NCBI RefSeq assembly: GCF_910586915.1
Contig: NZ_CAJULN010000011.1
Span: 31,608 to 95,607 of the forward strand
Direction: 5' to 3'
DNA from: an uncultured Bacteroides sp.
GTDB lineage: Bacteria; Bacteroidota; Bacteroidia; Bacteroidales; Bacteroidaceae
Length of the DNA: 64,000 bases
Shown here: piece by piece, positions 42,805 to 52,195 of the stretch
Layout: each line of letters opens with the position of its first letter
Numbering within the stretch: the stretch's first letter is position 1
Notes under the pieces: model-generated
Told to the model about the DNA's origin: nothing
The model's input: the letters and a program-made list of their open reading frames with translations, nothing else
Database searches by the model: none
Translations under genes and position numbers: made by a program

Positions 42805-44952
42805 TTATTCTTCTCCCATCAGTATTTCCAAAATCTGGCAAGCAGCTTTCGCAACCGGAGTACCCGGTCCGAAGATAGCGGCTACACCGGCTTTGTACAG
42901 GAAGTCATAGTCTTGCGCAGGAATAACGCCACCGGCAATTACTACGATATCTTCACGTCCCAACTTCTTCAACTCTTCGATAATCTGCGGAACCAATGTC
43001 TTATGTCCGGCAGCCAGTGAAGAAACACCTACTACGTGAACGTCGTTTTCTACCGCTTCGCGGGCAGCTTCCGCCGGAGTCTGGAACAACGGTCCCATAT
43101 CCACGTCGAAACCACAGTCTGCGTAGCCGGTTGCTACCACTTTGGCACCACGGTCGTGACCGTCCTGTCCCATTTTGGCAATCATGATACGAGGTTGACG
43201 TCCCTCTTCCTTTGCAAACTTCTCGGCGAGTTCGCAAGCTCGCTTGAAGTCGTTATCGTTTTTACTTTCTGATGAATACACGCCTGATATAGTTCTGATT
43301 ATTGCTTTATAACGTCCCACTTCCTGTTCGCAAGCATAGGAGATTTCACCCAATGTAGCACGGACGCGGGCAGCTTCGACTGCCAGTTCGAGCAAATTGC
43401 CTTTGCCGGTCTTTACACATTCGGTAATAGCAGCCAAAGCCTGGTCTACTTCTGCCTGGTTGCGTCCTTCTTTCAAACGTTTCAGATTCTCAATCTGTTC
43501 GAGGCGAACGGCCGTGTTGTCGATTTCAAGGATGTCAATCGGTGCTTCTTTCTCCAAACGATATTTGTTGACGCCGACAATGGTCTGCTGACCGCTGTCG
43601 ATACGTGCCTGTGTACGTGCGGCAGCTTCCTCGATACGCATCTTCGGAATACCGGTTTCGATGGCTTTTGCCATACCACCCAGTTTTTCGATTTCCTGAA
43701 TATGTTCCCAAGCCTTGTGTGCCAGTTCGTTCGTCAAAGACTCTACATAATAAGAACCGCCCCACGGGTCAACGTTCTTACAAATGTAAGTTTCTTCCTG
43801 AATATAAATCTGAGTATTACGTGCAATACGTGCGGAGAAATCTGTCGGAAGAGCGATTGCCTCATCCAATGCATTGGTATGCAGCGATTGGGTGTGGCCC
43901 AAAGCGGCAGCCATCGCTTCGATGCAAGTACGTCCCACGTTGTTGAACGGGTCTTGTTCGGTCAGCGACCAACCGGAAGTCTGCGAGTGAGTACGCAATG
44001 CCAGTGATTTCGGGTTCTTCGGATTGAACTGTTTCACAATCTTCGCCCACAGCATACGTGCGGCACGCATCTTGGCAATTTCCATAAAGTGGTTTGTACC
44101 GATTGCCCAGAAGAAAGAGAGACGCGGAGCAAACGCATCGATGTCAATACCTGCGGCAGTTCCGGCGCGAAGATATTCGAGACCGTCGGCCAGCGTATAA
44201 GCCAACTCGATATCCGCCGTAGCACCCGCTTCCTGCATATGGTAGCCGGAGATAGAAATAGAGTTGAACTTAGGCATCTTCTGCGAAGTATATTCGAAGA
44301 TATCGGAGATAATCTTCATGGAGAATGCAGGCGGATAAATATAGGTGTTGCGCACCATGAATTCCTTCAGGATATCATTCTGAATAGTACCAGCCATTTC
44401 TTCCAGTTTGGCACCTTGTTCCAGTCCGGCATTGATATAGAAAGCCATTACGGGAAGCACCGCACCGTTCATGGTCATGGATACGGACATCTTGCTCAAA
44501 GGAATACCATCGAACAGGACTTTCATGTTCTCCAGCGAACAGATAGACACGCCCGCCTTACCTACATCGCCCACTACACGTTCGTGATCGGGGTCGTAAC
44601 CGCGGTGGGTAGCCAAGTCGAATGCAACTGACAGACCTTTCTGACCGGAAGCCAGGTTACGGCGATAGAAAGCATTGGATTCTTCAGCAGTGGAGAATCC
44701 GGCATACTGACGAATAGTCCAGGGACGGAGCGTGTACATTACCGAATACGGACCACGCAGATAAGGCGGAAGTCCGGCAGCATAGCCGAGGTGTTCCATA
44801 CCTTCGAGGTCTTCTTTTGTATAAACAGGCTTCACTTCAATGTGTTCCGGAGTCTTCCAGTCGGCAGAGATACCGTTAGCCTTTTGCCACTCAGCACCGT
44901 TGACAGGCTGAAATGCGGCATATATATCTAAGTTTTTAAAATCTTTTCTCAT
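42805..44952 (-). CDS. mutB: Methylmalonyl-CoA mutase, large (catalytic) subunit
   Basis: A 715-residue mutase interconverting succinyl-CoA and methylmalonyl-CoA on the propionate pathway, with adenosylcobalamin. The N-terminal TIM barrel contains FDLATHRGYDPDHERVVGDV and FWAIGTNHFMEIAKMRAAR; the C-terminal B12-binding domain has the base-off motif GQDGHDRGAKVVATGYADCG with the cobalt-ligating His. Transcribed with the small subunit, one base apart; the operon ends at the terminator at 42.7 kb, so epimerase and decarboxylase genes must lie elsewhere. Expression will depend on cobalamin supply; no B12 riboswitch is seen here. Confidence 0.96.
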   Translation of the reverse strand: MRKDFKNLDIYAAFQPVNGAEWQKANGISADWKTPEHIEVKPVYTKEDLEGMEHLGYAAGLPPYLRGPYSVMYTLRPWTIRQYAGFSTAEESNAFYRRNLASGQKGLSVAFDLATHRGYDPDHERVVGDVGKAGVSICSLENMKVLFDGIPLSKMSVSMTMNGAVLPVMAFYINAGLEQGAKLEEMAGTIQNDILKEFMVRNTYIYPPAFSMKIISDIFEYTSQKMPKFNSISISGYHMQEAGATADIELAYTLADGLEYLRAGTAAGIDIDAFAPRLSFFWAIGTNHFMEIAKMRAARMLWAKIVKQFNPKNPKSLALRTHSQTSGWSLTEQDPFNNVGRTCIEAMAAALGHTQSLHTNALDEAIALPTDFSARIARNTQIYIQEETYICKNVDPWGGSYYVESLTNELAHKAWEHIQEIEKLGGMAKAIETGIPKMRIEEAAARTQARIDSGQQTIVGVNKYRLEKEAPIDILEIDNTAVRLEQIENLKRLKEGRNQAEVDQALAAITECVKTGKGNLLELAVEAARVRATLGEISYACEQEVGRYKAIIRTISGVYSSESKNDNDFKRACELAEKFAKEEGRQPRIMIAKMGQDGHDRGAKVVATGYADCGFDVDMGPLFQTPAEAAREAVENDVHVVGVSSLAAGHKTLVPQIIEELKKLGREDIVVIAGGVIPAQDYDFLYKAGVAAIFGPGTPVAKAACQILEILMGEE

Positions 44953-44953
44953 C

Positions 44954-46855
44954 TTACTTCAATAGTTTGGCGTTAAACTCTTTCAAGGTATCCAGTACGT
45001 TGACACGGACATGGATGAAGTTTTCGATACCTGCTGCTTTCAGTTCGTCCATACAAGCAGGAGCACCGGCAACGATAAACATGGCACGGCCGTCCAAAGC
45101 CTTGAATGCAGGAATTGCGTATTCCGCATATTCATCATCGCTCGAGCAAATTACAACGATATCTGCCTGGGCAGCCACAGCCGCTTCTACTCCGACTTCC
45201 ACCGTTTCAAATCCGAGGTTATCAATCACTTCATAGCCGGCACACGCCAAGAAATTGCAGGAATATTGCGCACGCGCCTGACGCATAGCCAGGTTGCCGA
45301 TAGTCAGCATGAATGCTTTCGGACGTTTGCCGGACGCTTCCGTTTCGAGACGGAGTGCTTCAAATTCGCTGGCGGCACGGTCGAACACCAAAGTATCCAC
45401 CTCTTTTTCGCACGTATGGTCTTTTCCTCCGCAACAGCATTTTGCTTCGACTGGTTGTTTGCCGTCGGCTTTTTCGTTGAAGTTGGGGAACTGGTTGGTG
45501 CCCAACAATACTTCACGACGCTGAGCAACCGCTTTGTGGCGGGCCTTGTTGCTTTCGTTGACAGCAGCCTGAACTGTTCCGGCTTTCAATGCTGCATAGA
45601 AACCGCCGGCTTCTTCGACCGACAAAAACAGGTTCCATGCTTGCTGTGCGATAGATACCGTGAGGTTTTCAATATAATAAGAACCGGCAGCCGGGTCAAT
45701 TACTTTATCGAAATGAGATTCTTCCTTCAACAGCAGTTGTTGGTTGCGCGCCAGACGTTCGGAGAATTCGTCCGGAGTGCCGTAAGTCTTGTCGAACGGA
45801 GTGACAGTCATCGAATCCACACCGCCCAATGCGGCACTCATCGCTTCGGTCTGCGTACGAAGCAGATTTACGTGTGCGTCAAACAGCGTAAGATTGAAAG
45901 TAGAGGTTTCGGCATGAACCGCCATTTTTGCCGCGCAACGGCATGAACCGTCAGCACCTTTGTTGTCACAGTCGCGCAAGCATTGGGGAGTGTAAGAGGC
46001 TACGATATTCGCCCACAGCAGACGTGCTGCACGGAATTTGGCAATTTCGAGGAAATAGTTGGAGCTAATACCGAAGTTAAATTTGATTTTCTTCGCCACT
46101 ATGGCGGCAGGAACGCCGGCTTCGGTAAGTTGACTCATGTATTCGTTACCCCAAGCCAATGCATAACCCAATTCCTGAGAGATATAGGCTCCGGCATTGT
46201 TGAGTGACAATGCGTTCACGTTCAGTACGCGGTAGAAGGGAAGCGGTTGTACGGCTTCAATCAGCGCTTTGGCAGTCTGTACCATGTCGCCCTTTTCCTT
46301 GCCACGGGTGAGCATCTTGTTGAAGAAGTCATAGTTGATGGAGCCTTTCAGCTTTTTCGCGTCATAGTCCTTCTTCTGGAAATAGGCCACCAGCAGGTTT
46401 GCCAGTTCCACCACGTGCCCCTGGCAGGTAGAGAAGTTCAGTTCGACACACTCTGCCTGAATGTCGTTCAGCAGGATTTCAAGATATTCGGCATTGAGTT
46501 CTTTGGCTTTTACGTGGAAAGAGAGCGAGTCGACACCTTTGTTCAGTATGTCGAGTGCTTTGGCATTGGCTTCCTGAGGAGATTCCACTCTGATTTCCTG
46601 GCGCACCAGCCACTCATTGTTGTCTTTCTTCGTTCCTCTCAGATACGGGAATTCACCGGGAAGCGCATCGGTTGTCTTCAAACCTTCCAGGTCTTCCATC
46701 CGGTAGAAAGGTTTCACTTTGAACCCTTCGTTTGTTTTCCAAACGAGCTTCTTCTCAAAATCAGCGCCTTTGAGGTCGGCTGTGACTTTCTCCATCCATT
46801 GTTCGGTGGAGACGGAAGAAAAGTCGGAGAAGAGTTTTTCTTTTTTGTCTGCCAT
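44954..46855 (-). CDS. mutA: Methylmalonyl-CoA mutase, small subunit
   Basis: A 633-residue homologue of the large subunit that lacks the cobalamin-binding DxHxxG motif and acts as the non-catalytic partner of the heterodimer. Shared segments include FNFGISSNYFLEIAKFRAARLLWANI and VIDPAAGSYYIENLT. Two cysteine groups are unusual: Cys292, 296, 305 and 307 (CLRDCDNKGADGSCRCAAK) and Cys473-475 and 482. It is the first gene of the two-gene operon; mutB follows after one base. Confidence 0.93.
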   Translation of the reverse strand: MADKKEKLFSDFSSVSTEQWMEKVTADLKGADFEKKLVWKTNEGFKVKPFYRMEDLEGLKTTDALPGEFPYLRGTKKDNNEWLVRQEIRVESPQEANAKALDILNKGVDSLSFHVKAKELNAEYLEILLNDIQAECVELNFSTCQGHVVELANLLVAYFQKKDYDAKKLKGSINYDFFNKMLTRGKEKGDMVQTAKALIEAVQPLPFYRVLNVNALSLNNAGAYISQELGYALAWGNEYMSQLTEAGVPAAIVAKKIKFNFGISSNYFLEIAKFRAARLLWANIVASYTPQCLRDCDNKGADGSCRCAAKMAVHAETSTFNLTLFDAHVNLLRTQTEAMSAALGGVDSMTVTPFDKTYGTPDEFSERLARNQQLLLKEESHFDKVIDPAAGSYYIENLTVSIAQQAWNLFLSVEEAGGFYAALKAGTVQAAVNESNKARHKAVAQRREVLLGTNQFPNFNEKADGKQPVEAKCCCGGKDHTCEKEVDTLVFDRAASEFEALRLETEASGKRPKAFMLTIGNLAMRQARAQYSCNFLACAGYEVIDNLGFETVEVGVEAAVAAQADIVVICSSDDEYAEYAIPAFKALDGRAMFIVAGAPACMDELKAAGIENFIHVRVNVLDTLKEFNAKLLK

Positions 46856-47058
46856 AGTTTATCTAAAATTAAAACAAGAATTAATATTGTCTTTTTCTTA
46901 TCGATTGCTTTTTTCAGATATCCGTTGTTGGATATGCAAATATAACTAATAAGTTCAAACGATGCTGCTTTTTACAGGAAAATTCGCACCGGTTGGCTTT
47001 GTACGGGTTCGGTGTTTGGAAATTCTTATCCTTTGTTCCGCTTTTAGTTATTCATTTA

Positions 47059-47090
47059 TTTGATTAGCTCCGATGTTATAATTAATTTTG
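47059..47090 (+). promoter_or_regulatory. Bacteroides promoter of the transporter gene
   Basis: TTTG (47059-47062), 20-bp spacer, TAATTTTG (47083-47090): both elements and spacing match consensus. The ATG at 47124 follows after 33 bp, supporting that start over an in-frame ATG at 47088 inside the -7 box. Confidence 0.8.
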
Positions 47091-47123
47091 CAGCCGTTTT
47101 CAAAAAAAATATTACTATTAAGT

Positions 47124-48788
47124 ATGGATTGGTTACAAAGTTTATTGTGGGACCCCAATTCTGTGGCACACATTGTATTCCTCTACGCTTTTGTAGTGGC
47201 GGTAGGTGTGTATCTCGGTAAAATAAAGATATTCGGTGTATCTTTGGGCGTCACGTTTGTTTTGTTTGCCGGCATCCTGATGGGACATTTCGGTTTCACA
47301 GCCGATACACGCATCCTGCATTTCATCCGTGAGTTCGGATTGATTTTGTTTGTGTTCTGTATCGGTCTGCAAGTGGGACCCTCTTTCTTCTCTTCTTTCA
47401 AGAAGGGGGGAATGACGCTGAACCTGTTGGCTGTAGGCATCGTAGTATTGAACATAGCTGTCGCGTTAGGGCTTTATTTCCTTTGGGACGGCCGTATCGA
47501 GTTGCCGATGATGGTGGGTATCCTCTATGGAGCCGTAACGAACACTCCGGGACTTGGTGCTGCCAACGAAGCGCTGAACCAGTTGAGCTACAACGGCCCG
47601 CAGATTGCGTTGGGTTATGCCTGCGCTTATCCGCTCGGTGTGGTAGGTATCATCGGTTCCATCATCGCTATCCGTTATATTTTCCGTGTCAACATGGCAA
47701 AGGAAGAGGAAAGCCTGAAAGCACAAAGCGGAGACGCGCATCTGATGCCGCATATGCTGAGCCTGGAAGTGCGCAACGAGTCTATCAACGGAAAGAAACT
47801 GATAGAGGTGAAAGACTTCCTCGGACGTCAGTTTGTTTGTTCGCGTATCCGCCACGAAGGGCACGTGAGCATCCCCGACCATAACACAATTTTCAACGTG
47901 GGCGACCAGTTGTATATTGTCTGTTCGGAAGATGATGCTGCCGCTATCACCGTCTTTATCGGTAAAGAGGTCAACATCGACTGGGAGAAACAGGACTTGC
48001 CGATGGTGTCGCGCCGTATCTTGGTGACGAAGCCGGAAGTAAACGGAAAGACGCTCGGTTCGATGCATTTCCGCAGTATGTACGGAGTAAACATTACACG
48101 CGTCAACCGTTCGGGTATGGACTTGTTTGCCGACCCCAACCTGGTGTTGCAAGTGGGCGACCGCGTGATGGTGGTAGGTCAGGAAGACGCCGTAGAGCGG
48201 GTGGCAAACGCATTGGGCAACCAGTTGAAACGTCTGGACACTCCGAACATTATTACCATTTTCGTGGGAATCTTCTTGGGAATCCTGCTTGGCAGCCTGC
48301 CTATCGCTTTCCCCGGTATGCCTACTCCGTTGAAACTCGGTTTGGCGGGAGGCCCGTTGGTAGTTGCGATTCTTATCGGACGCTTCGGCCATAAGTTCCA
48401 CCTGGTGACTTATACCACCATGAGTGCCAACCTGATGCTTCGTGAAATCGGTATCGTGCTCTTCCTTGCCAGTGTGGGTATAGATGCAGGAGCCAACTTC
48501 GTGCATACGGTGGTCGAAGGCGACGGATTGCTGTATGTAGGCTGCGGTTTCCTTATCACCGTTATTCCGTTGCTCATTATCGGTGCTATCGCACGATTGT
48601 ATTATAAGGTGAACTATTTCACGCTGATGGGATTGATAGCCGGTAGTAACACAGACCCGCCGGCACTTGCCTACTCCAATCAGGTAACGTCGAGCGATGC
48701 TCCCGCCGTAGGCTATTCGACGGTTTATCCGTTGTCTATGTTCCTCCGCATTCTGACGGGACAGATGATATTACTGGCGATGATGTAA
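47124..48788 (+). CDS. Aspartate-alanine-exchanger (AAE) family transporter, YidE/YbjL type
   Basis: A 554-residue inner-membrane protein with two membrane halves (about 10-190 and 380-554, five to six helices each; YidE/YbjL duplication) separated by two RCK C-terminal (TrkA-C) domains (about 205-370), each of the form LEVRNESINGKKLIEV...IVCSEDDA and VTKPEVNGKTLGSM...VMVVGQED. Conserved segments GILYGAVTNTPGLGAANEAL and GLIAGSNTDPPALAYSNQV are the repeated pore motifs. The family includes aspartate:alanine and dicarboxylate exchangers; the true substrate is not known. Divergent from the mutase operon. Confidence 0.88.
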   Translation: MDWLQSLLWDPNSVAHIVFLYAFVVAVGVYLGKIKIFGVSLGVTFVLFAGILMGHFGFTADTRILHFIREFGLILFVFCIGLQVGPSFFSSFKKGGMTLNLLAVGIVVLNIAVALGLYFLWDGRIELPMMVGILYGAVTNTPGLGAANEALNQLSYNGPQIALGYACAYPLGVVGIIGSIIAIRYIFRVNMAKEEESLKAQSGDAHLMPHMLSLEVRNESINGKKLIEVKDFLGRQFVCSRIRHEGHVSIPDHNTIFNVGDQLYIVCSEDDAAAITVFIGKEVNIDWEKQDLPMVSRRILVTKPEVNGKTLGSMHFRSMYGVNITRVNRSGMDLFADPNLVLQVGDRVMVVGQEDAVERVANALGNQLKRLDTPNIITIFVGIFLGILLGSLPIAFPGMPTPLKLGLAGGPLVVAILIGRFGHKFHLVTYTTMSANLMLREIGIVLFLASVGIDAGANFVHTVVEGDGLLYVGCGFLITVIPLLIIGAIARLYYKVNYFTLMGLIAGSNTDPPALAYSNQVTSSDAPAVGYSTVYPLSMFLRILTGQMILLAMM

Positions 48789-48814
48789 ACCGAAACCGGG
48801 TTTGCATCCGAATA

Positions 48815-48861
48815 AATAAAACCGGCTGTGTTCTTCCGAAGAGAATACAGCCGGTTTTATT
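48815..48861 (+). terminator. Terminator after the transporter gene
   Basis: AATAAAACCGGCTGT (48815-48829) pairs with ACAGCCGGTTTTATT (48847-48861), a perfect 15-bp stem with flanking A and T runs, so it can act in both directions between convergent genes. Confidence 0.88.
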
Positions 48862-48939
48862 ATATAAGGTACATTCGATAATTGCAGGGAAGTCGGCCAT
48901 TAAACCATCGCAGCTTTAATGCCTGTCGTTTTTGTGTGT

Positions 48940-50010
48940 TTACCTTATTCTACATCCCACTATAACAGGATTCTCGTCATTATCAGTGGGTAAATCTAAC
49001 TTTTCCACTTCTTCACCTTGCAAAATAGAATATATCATATCACCCCGAACGTATGAAGGCCATATATTTATCTTTTTTCCACCAATGAATACCGGAATGC
49101 CTCTGGCGTCTACAGGAGAATGTGCAATATTCCTATGTATCAACTTCATTGAAGAAACATCCCACACATCGTAATATATCTTGTTGTCATAATAAAATCT
49201 CAAGAAATAATAATCTCCCGATAGAACCCCATAATCTCCCCATATATACGAGCTTCGTTCTTTTTTCCTTTTTATATCTGTGAAAATCTCAAACGGCAAA
49301 GCCAACTCACCTTTATCTATATAAAATAAAGGAGATACAGCCGCATTATTTATCTGATATAAAGTATCTACATCCATAAAACAAGGATAGCCGTTAAAAA
49401 CCTGAAAATCCTTCACTTCTACTATATCTACATCATTCACAGCTTTCTTATTCTCTTTCCACAATTTTTTCACAATATTCCAATCTTTAGAATAGAGTGC
49501 AATATCACGTAAGCCGTTCATTCCCTGATATGCCAAAAAACAGGTATCTTTAAACATCTCTATCGACACAACAGAATCATTTGCATACGCTTTCAAAAAA
49601 GAGCCGTCATAATCATACGTCTTGATATTTCCTCTTCCTTCAAGCACATACACCGACCTATCAATACAATCGACACATACATCACTCAATGATACATATT
49701 CTTCCGGTCCGTCTCCTTTCCTGCATATTTTTGATTCAAACCTACCGGTTTCAATATCAAAAAAGTAAAGAGTATTTATATCTCTAACAATTATTTTATC
49801 AGCACAGAGTGCAACAATTTGGCAATCAGAAAGCAATGATTCATCTGTGGTTTCTAAAGGAATTACACAAATATCTTCAAATATATCCATATTCCCAACC
49901 TTAGAATCAATTCCTATTGACTCTTTCAGAGGCAAACGTATCTCTTCGTCTAACTTTTTAGTACAAGAAAAACACAACAAAAAACCTAATGCTAAAATAC
50001 TTTTCTTCAT
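48940..50010 (-). CDS. 6-bladed beta-propeller lipoprotein
   Basis: A 356-residue lipoprotein (lipobox CFSC, Cys16) with the hallmark opening of the Bacteroides 6-bladed propeller family: CVIPLETTDESLLSDCQIVAL, then NTLYFFDIETGRF and RKGDGPEEYVSL. About six repeats of four short strands follow. Its binding partner is unknown. It is the last propeller gene of the region and is separated from the main cluster by copy B of the dispersed repeat and a transposase remnant, so it probably has its own transcript. Confidence 0.85.
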   Translation of the reverse strand: MKKSILALGFLLCFSCTKKLDEEIRLPLKESIGIDSKVGNMDIFEDICVIPLETTDESLLSDCQIVALCADKIIVRDINTLYFFDIETGRFESKICRKGDGPEEYVSLSDVCVDCIDRSVYVLEGRGNIKTYDYDGSFLKAYANDSVVSIEMFKDTCFLAYQGMNGLRDIALYSKDWNIVKKLWKENKKAVNDVDIVEVKDFQVFNGYPCFMDVDTLYQINNAAVSPLFYIDKGELALPFEIFTDIKRKKERSSYIWGDYGVLSGDYYFLRFYYDNKIYYDVWDVSSMKLIHRNIAHSPVDARGIPVFIGGKKINIWPSYVRGDMIYSILQGEEVEKLDLPTDNDENPVIVGCRIR

Positions 50011-50019
50011 AATGCTCTA

Positions 50020-50249
50020 TTAGAACCTGTTTAGAAATGTCTGAAAAGATGTATCAGACTGATTTAACGGAAATCGTGTGGCAATATATAACAAAAGTGT
50101 TGAACCTGCAAGAAAGAAAGCGAAAATATGATTTACATTTTATTTGGAATGCTATAAACAAAAGATGGATTGTAGAAAGAACATTTTCATGGATGGATTA
50201 CAATAGAAGACACTGCCTATCGGTTAGCGGAGAATTGCCTAAGATTTAA
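50020..50249 (+). pseudogene. IS5-like transposase remnant (internal deletion)
   Basis: A 70-codon frame (50037-50249) starts like an IS5-family transposase (MYQTDLTEIVWQYI...LNLQERKRKYDLHFIWNAI) and after about residue 43 jumps to the family's C-terminal signature (RWIVERTFSWMDYNRRHC). The catalytic centre is missing, so the element is dead. AGAACCTGTTT at its left end resembles the inverted-repeat ends at 19.2 kb. It directly abuts copy B of the palindromic repeat. Confidence 0.78.
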
Positions 50250-50452
50250 TTTTCCGTTGCCTACAGACTAACGGTCGGAATGCATAAATTTATTCGTCTG
50301 ACTATAGTTGAACTTGCGTCTGACTGTAGTGTTTCTTTCGTCTGACTATAGTCAGACGAAAAGACCACTATAGTCAGACGAATAAATTTTAGTAAGAAAA
50401 CCAACAGACGTTCGCATTGCAGCCGACAGACCATCGCAGGAAAAAGATTAGT
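50233..50452. repeat. Dispersed palindromic repeat, copy B
   Basis: Second copy of the repeat at 32500-32723, flanks in the same orientation. The core at 50292-50383 is again exactly 92 bp and bounded by the same perfect 16-bp inverted repeats, but its inner 60 bp reads as the reverse complement of copy A (53 of 60 positions identical by my alignment). It includes a perfect 24-bp palindrome at 50338-50361. The rest of the gap to 50524 holds nothing I can recognise. Confidence 0.85.
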
Positions 50453-50524
50453 TTTATATAAGGCTTATGCGTGTATATGCAACGAAGTGAGTGCTATAAA
50501 ATTAATAGTTATATCGAACTGACG

Positions 50525-52192
50525 TCAATTTATATTTATACGATGACCGGTTATCATCTTCTTTACTTCCTCTCTCATCTCCTTCACTGCCGTCGACTGT
50601 ACTTTGGGTTCTTTTGTCAGCACGATTTCGACGGCAGACTTTAATTTATCGGGGTTCCGGTATGCTGGTTCGGCATACAGTTTCGCCAGCAGATAATACG
50701 GGTAAATCCGTCCCGGAAGCCGATGGGTAGACCGAACCAAATATTCTTCGGCTTTCTCATACGCTCCCGAGGCCTGGTAATTCTTGCCAATGATGTTCAG
50801 AATCATCGGATCATTGCTATGTTCCATTGCTTCCTCCAATATCCTTGTCGAATTATCGTATTCTTTTAGTTTATGCAGAGAATGTCCGTATTCGAAGAGA
50901 AAGGCTCCGCGATTTGCCAATGCGGGGTATAGTTTCTCATAGTCCTCCTTAGCCGACCGATAAGAGCCGATATTGTAGAGCATCTTGGCACGGCTCCAGT
51001 CTTTACACGCTGCGTATTGATTGTTGTTGCAATAATATGCGCCCAAAAGAGTCATCATTGATACAAAAAACAACAGCATTACCCTTGAACGCCCAATCGC
51101 ACAAGCCGCCAACAAGAAATAAAATGTCACTGCAAATCCGGGAATCTGCATCGGATAGGAAGAAAAAGCAAACACCAACACCGAGATTACGCCGCCACAA
51201 ATACCGGTTCGCCCTTCGCTGCTCCCTTTCCAAAGGCAAAATGCAATGACCGATAAAACAACCGTCAGAAAAGGAAGGCCATATTCCACTGCTACTTGCA
51301 AGTATTCGTTAAAAGCATACTCCGGACTTCCTGCCACCCACTCTTCCATCTCCGAATAGACTCCGTTTGCAAAATAATTCTCCTGTGCTTTGCCATAAGC
51401 CGAAGCAAAATTCCCCGCACCGTAGCCTGCAACCGGGCTTTCGGCAATGGCAAGCGTACTGATTTTCCACATAAATAAACGTCCGTTGGCAGAAGTCGCT
51501 TTTAACTGGAAAAGGGCATAACCCACCATTGCCAATATAATCCCTGCCGCCATACAAACCGGCAGGAGACTTTTCTTGTATTTCCGTGCCAATTCCTTGA
51601 GCTTGTTCCGCCACGAGAAATGAGTTCCATAGACCCATGTGCCCGATATGGCGGCGGCAATCCACGCCGAACGGCTCATTCCGGCAGGCAGTACACAAAA
51701 AATAGCGAACATAACTGCCAATGTCGCATAATATCTCCCCTGTTCCATCCAAGTACGTTCTGTCTTTTCCCGCAGGTTCAGCCATTCGTGCAGGCAAAGC
51801 GGGAATATCATCGCCAAATATCCCGAATACGGGCCTGGGTTAAAGAAAGACCCGGTGAGTGCATATAAAGAATGATTGGATACCGACAGCCCATATATCT
51901 GTTTCAATCCCCAGACTGCTTCTATTCCTCCCAACAGTATCAAGACCCATGTCACGATGGACGGAAAAGAGAGGTGTTGTTTGCCATTCAGGCACAGAGA
52001 CAGCAGGCTGCAAATGACAAAAACAAAGGCCATCCGTCCCAGCCATAGTTTCTGACAGGCCATCTCGCCGACGGGAATATCGCTTGAGGTAGCAAATACC
52101 ACCACACTCAGTATGGCGGCAACTCCTGCAAGAGTAATCGCATCCGCCACATTCTTTTTCGTTATCCGTATCAATTCCAATTTCAGCTTCAT
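50525..52192 (-). CDS. O-antigen ligase-like membrane protein with C-terminal TPRs
   Basis: A 555-residue polytopic protein: about eleven hydrophobic helices in residues 15-390, with the Wzy_C-type large loop (SYGKAQENYFANG...WVAGSPEYAFNEYLQVAVEYG) containing the conserved Glu/Tyr-rich segment, then three tetratricopeptide-like repeats (about 415-530: YRSAKEDYEKLYPALANRG, NIIGKNYQASGAYEKAEEYL). The family joins glycans to lipid A or to proteins. No other glycan synthesis gene is near; instead a signal peptidase starts 3 bp upstream, so ligation to a secreted peptide or protein is a possibility, not a demonstrated role. Confidence 0.8.
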   Translation of the reverse strand: MKLKLELIRITKKNVADAITLAGVAAILSVVVFATSSDIPVGEMACQKLWLGRMAFVFVICSLLSLCLNGKQHLSFPSIVTWVLILLGGIEAVWGLKQIYGLSVSNHSLYALTGSFFNPGPYSGYLAMIFPLCLHEWLNLREKTERTWMEQGRYYATLAVMFAIFCVLPAGMSRSAWIAAAISGTWVYGTHFSWRNKLKELARKYKKSLLPVCMAAGIILAMVGYALFQLKATSANGRLFMWKISTLAIAESPVAGYGAGNFASAYGKAQENYFANGVYSEMEEWVAGSPEYAFNEYLQVAVEYGLPFLTVVLSVIAFCLWKGSSEGRTGICGGVISVLVFAFSSYPMQIPGFAVTFYFLLAACAIGRSRVMLLFFVSMMTLLGAYYCNNNQYAACKDWSRAKMLYNIGSYRSAKEDYEKLYPALANRGAFLFEYGHSLHKLKEYDNSTRILEEAMEHSNDPMILNIIGKNYQASGAYEKAEEYLVRSTHRLPGRIYPYYLLAKLYAEPAYRNPDKLKSAVEIVLTKEPKVQSTAVKEMREEVKKMITGHRININ

Positions 52193-52195
52193 TCT

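Noticed and set aside
42805..47123. Cobalamin riboswitch for the methylmalonyl-CoA mutase operon
   Set aside because: The sequence upstream of mutA (46856-47123) is too short and lacks a recognisable B12 box; only a -7-like TATATTTG at 46937-46944 is seen.
50037..50249. Functional small protein of 70 residues
   Set aside because: It is the N- and C-terminal ends of an IS5-like transposase joined by an internal deletion, without the catalytic region.
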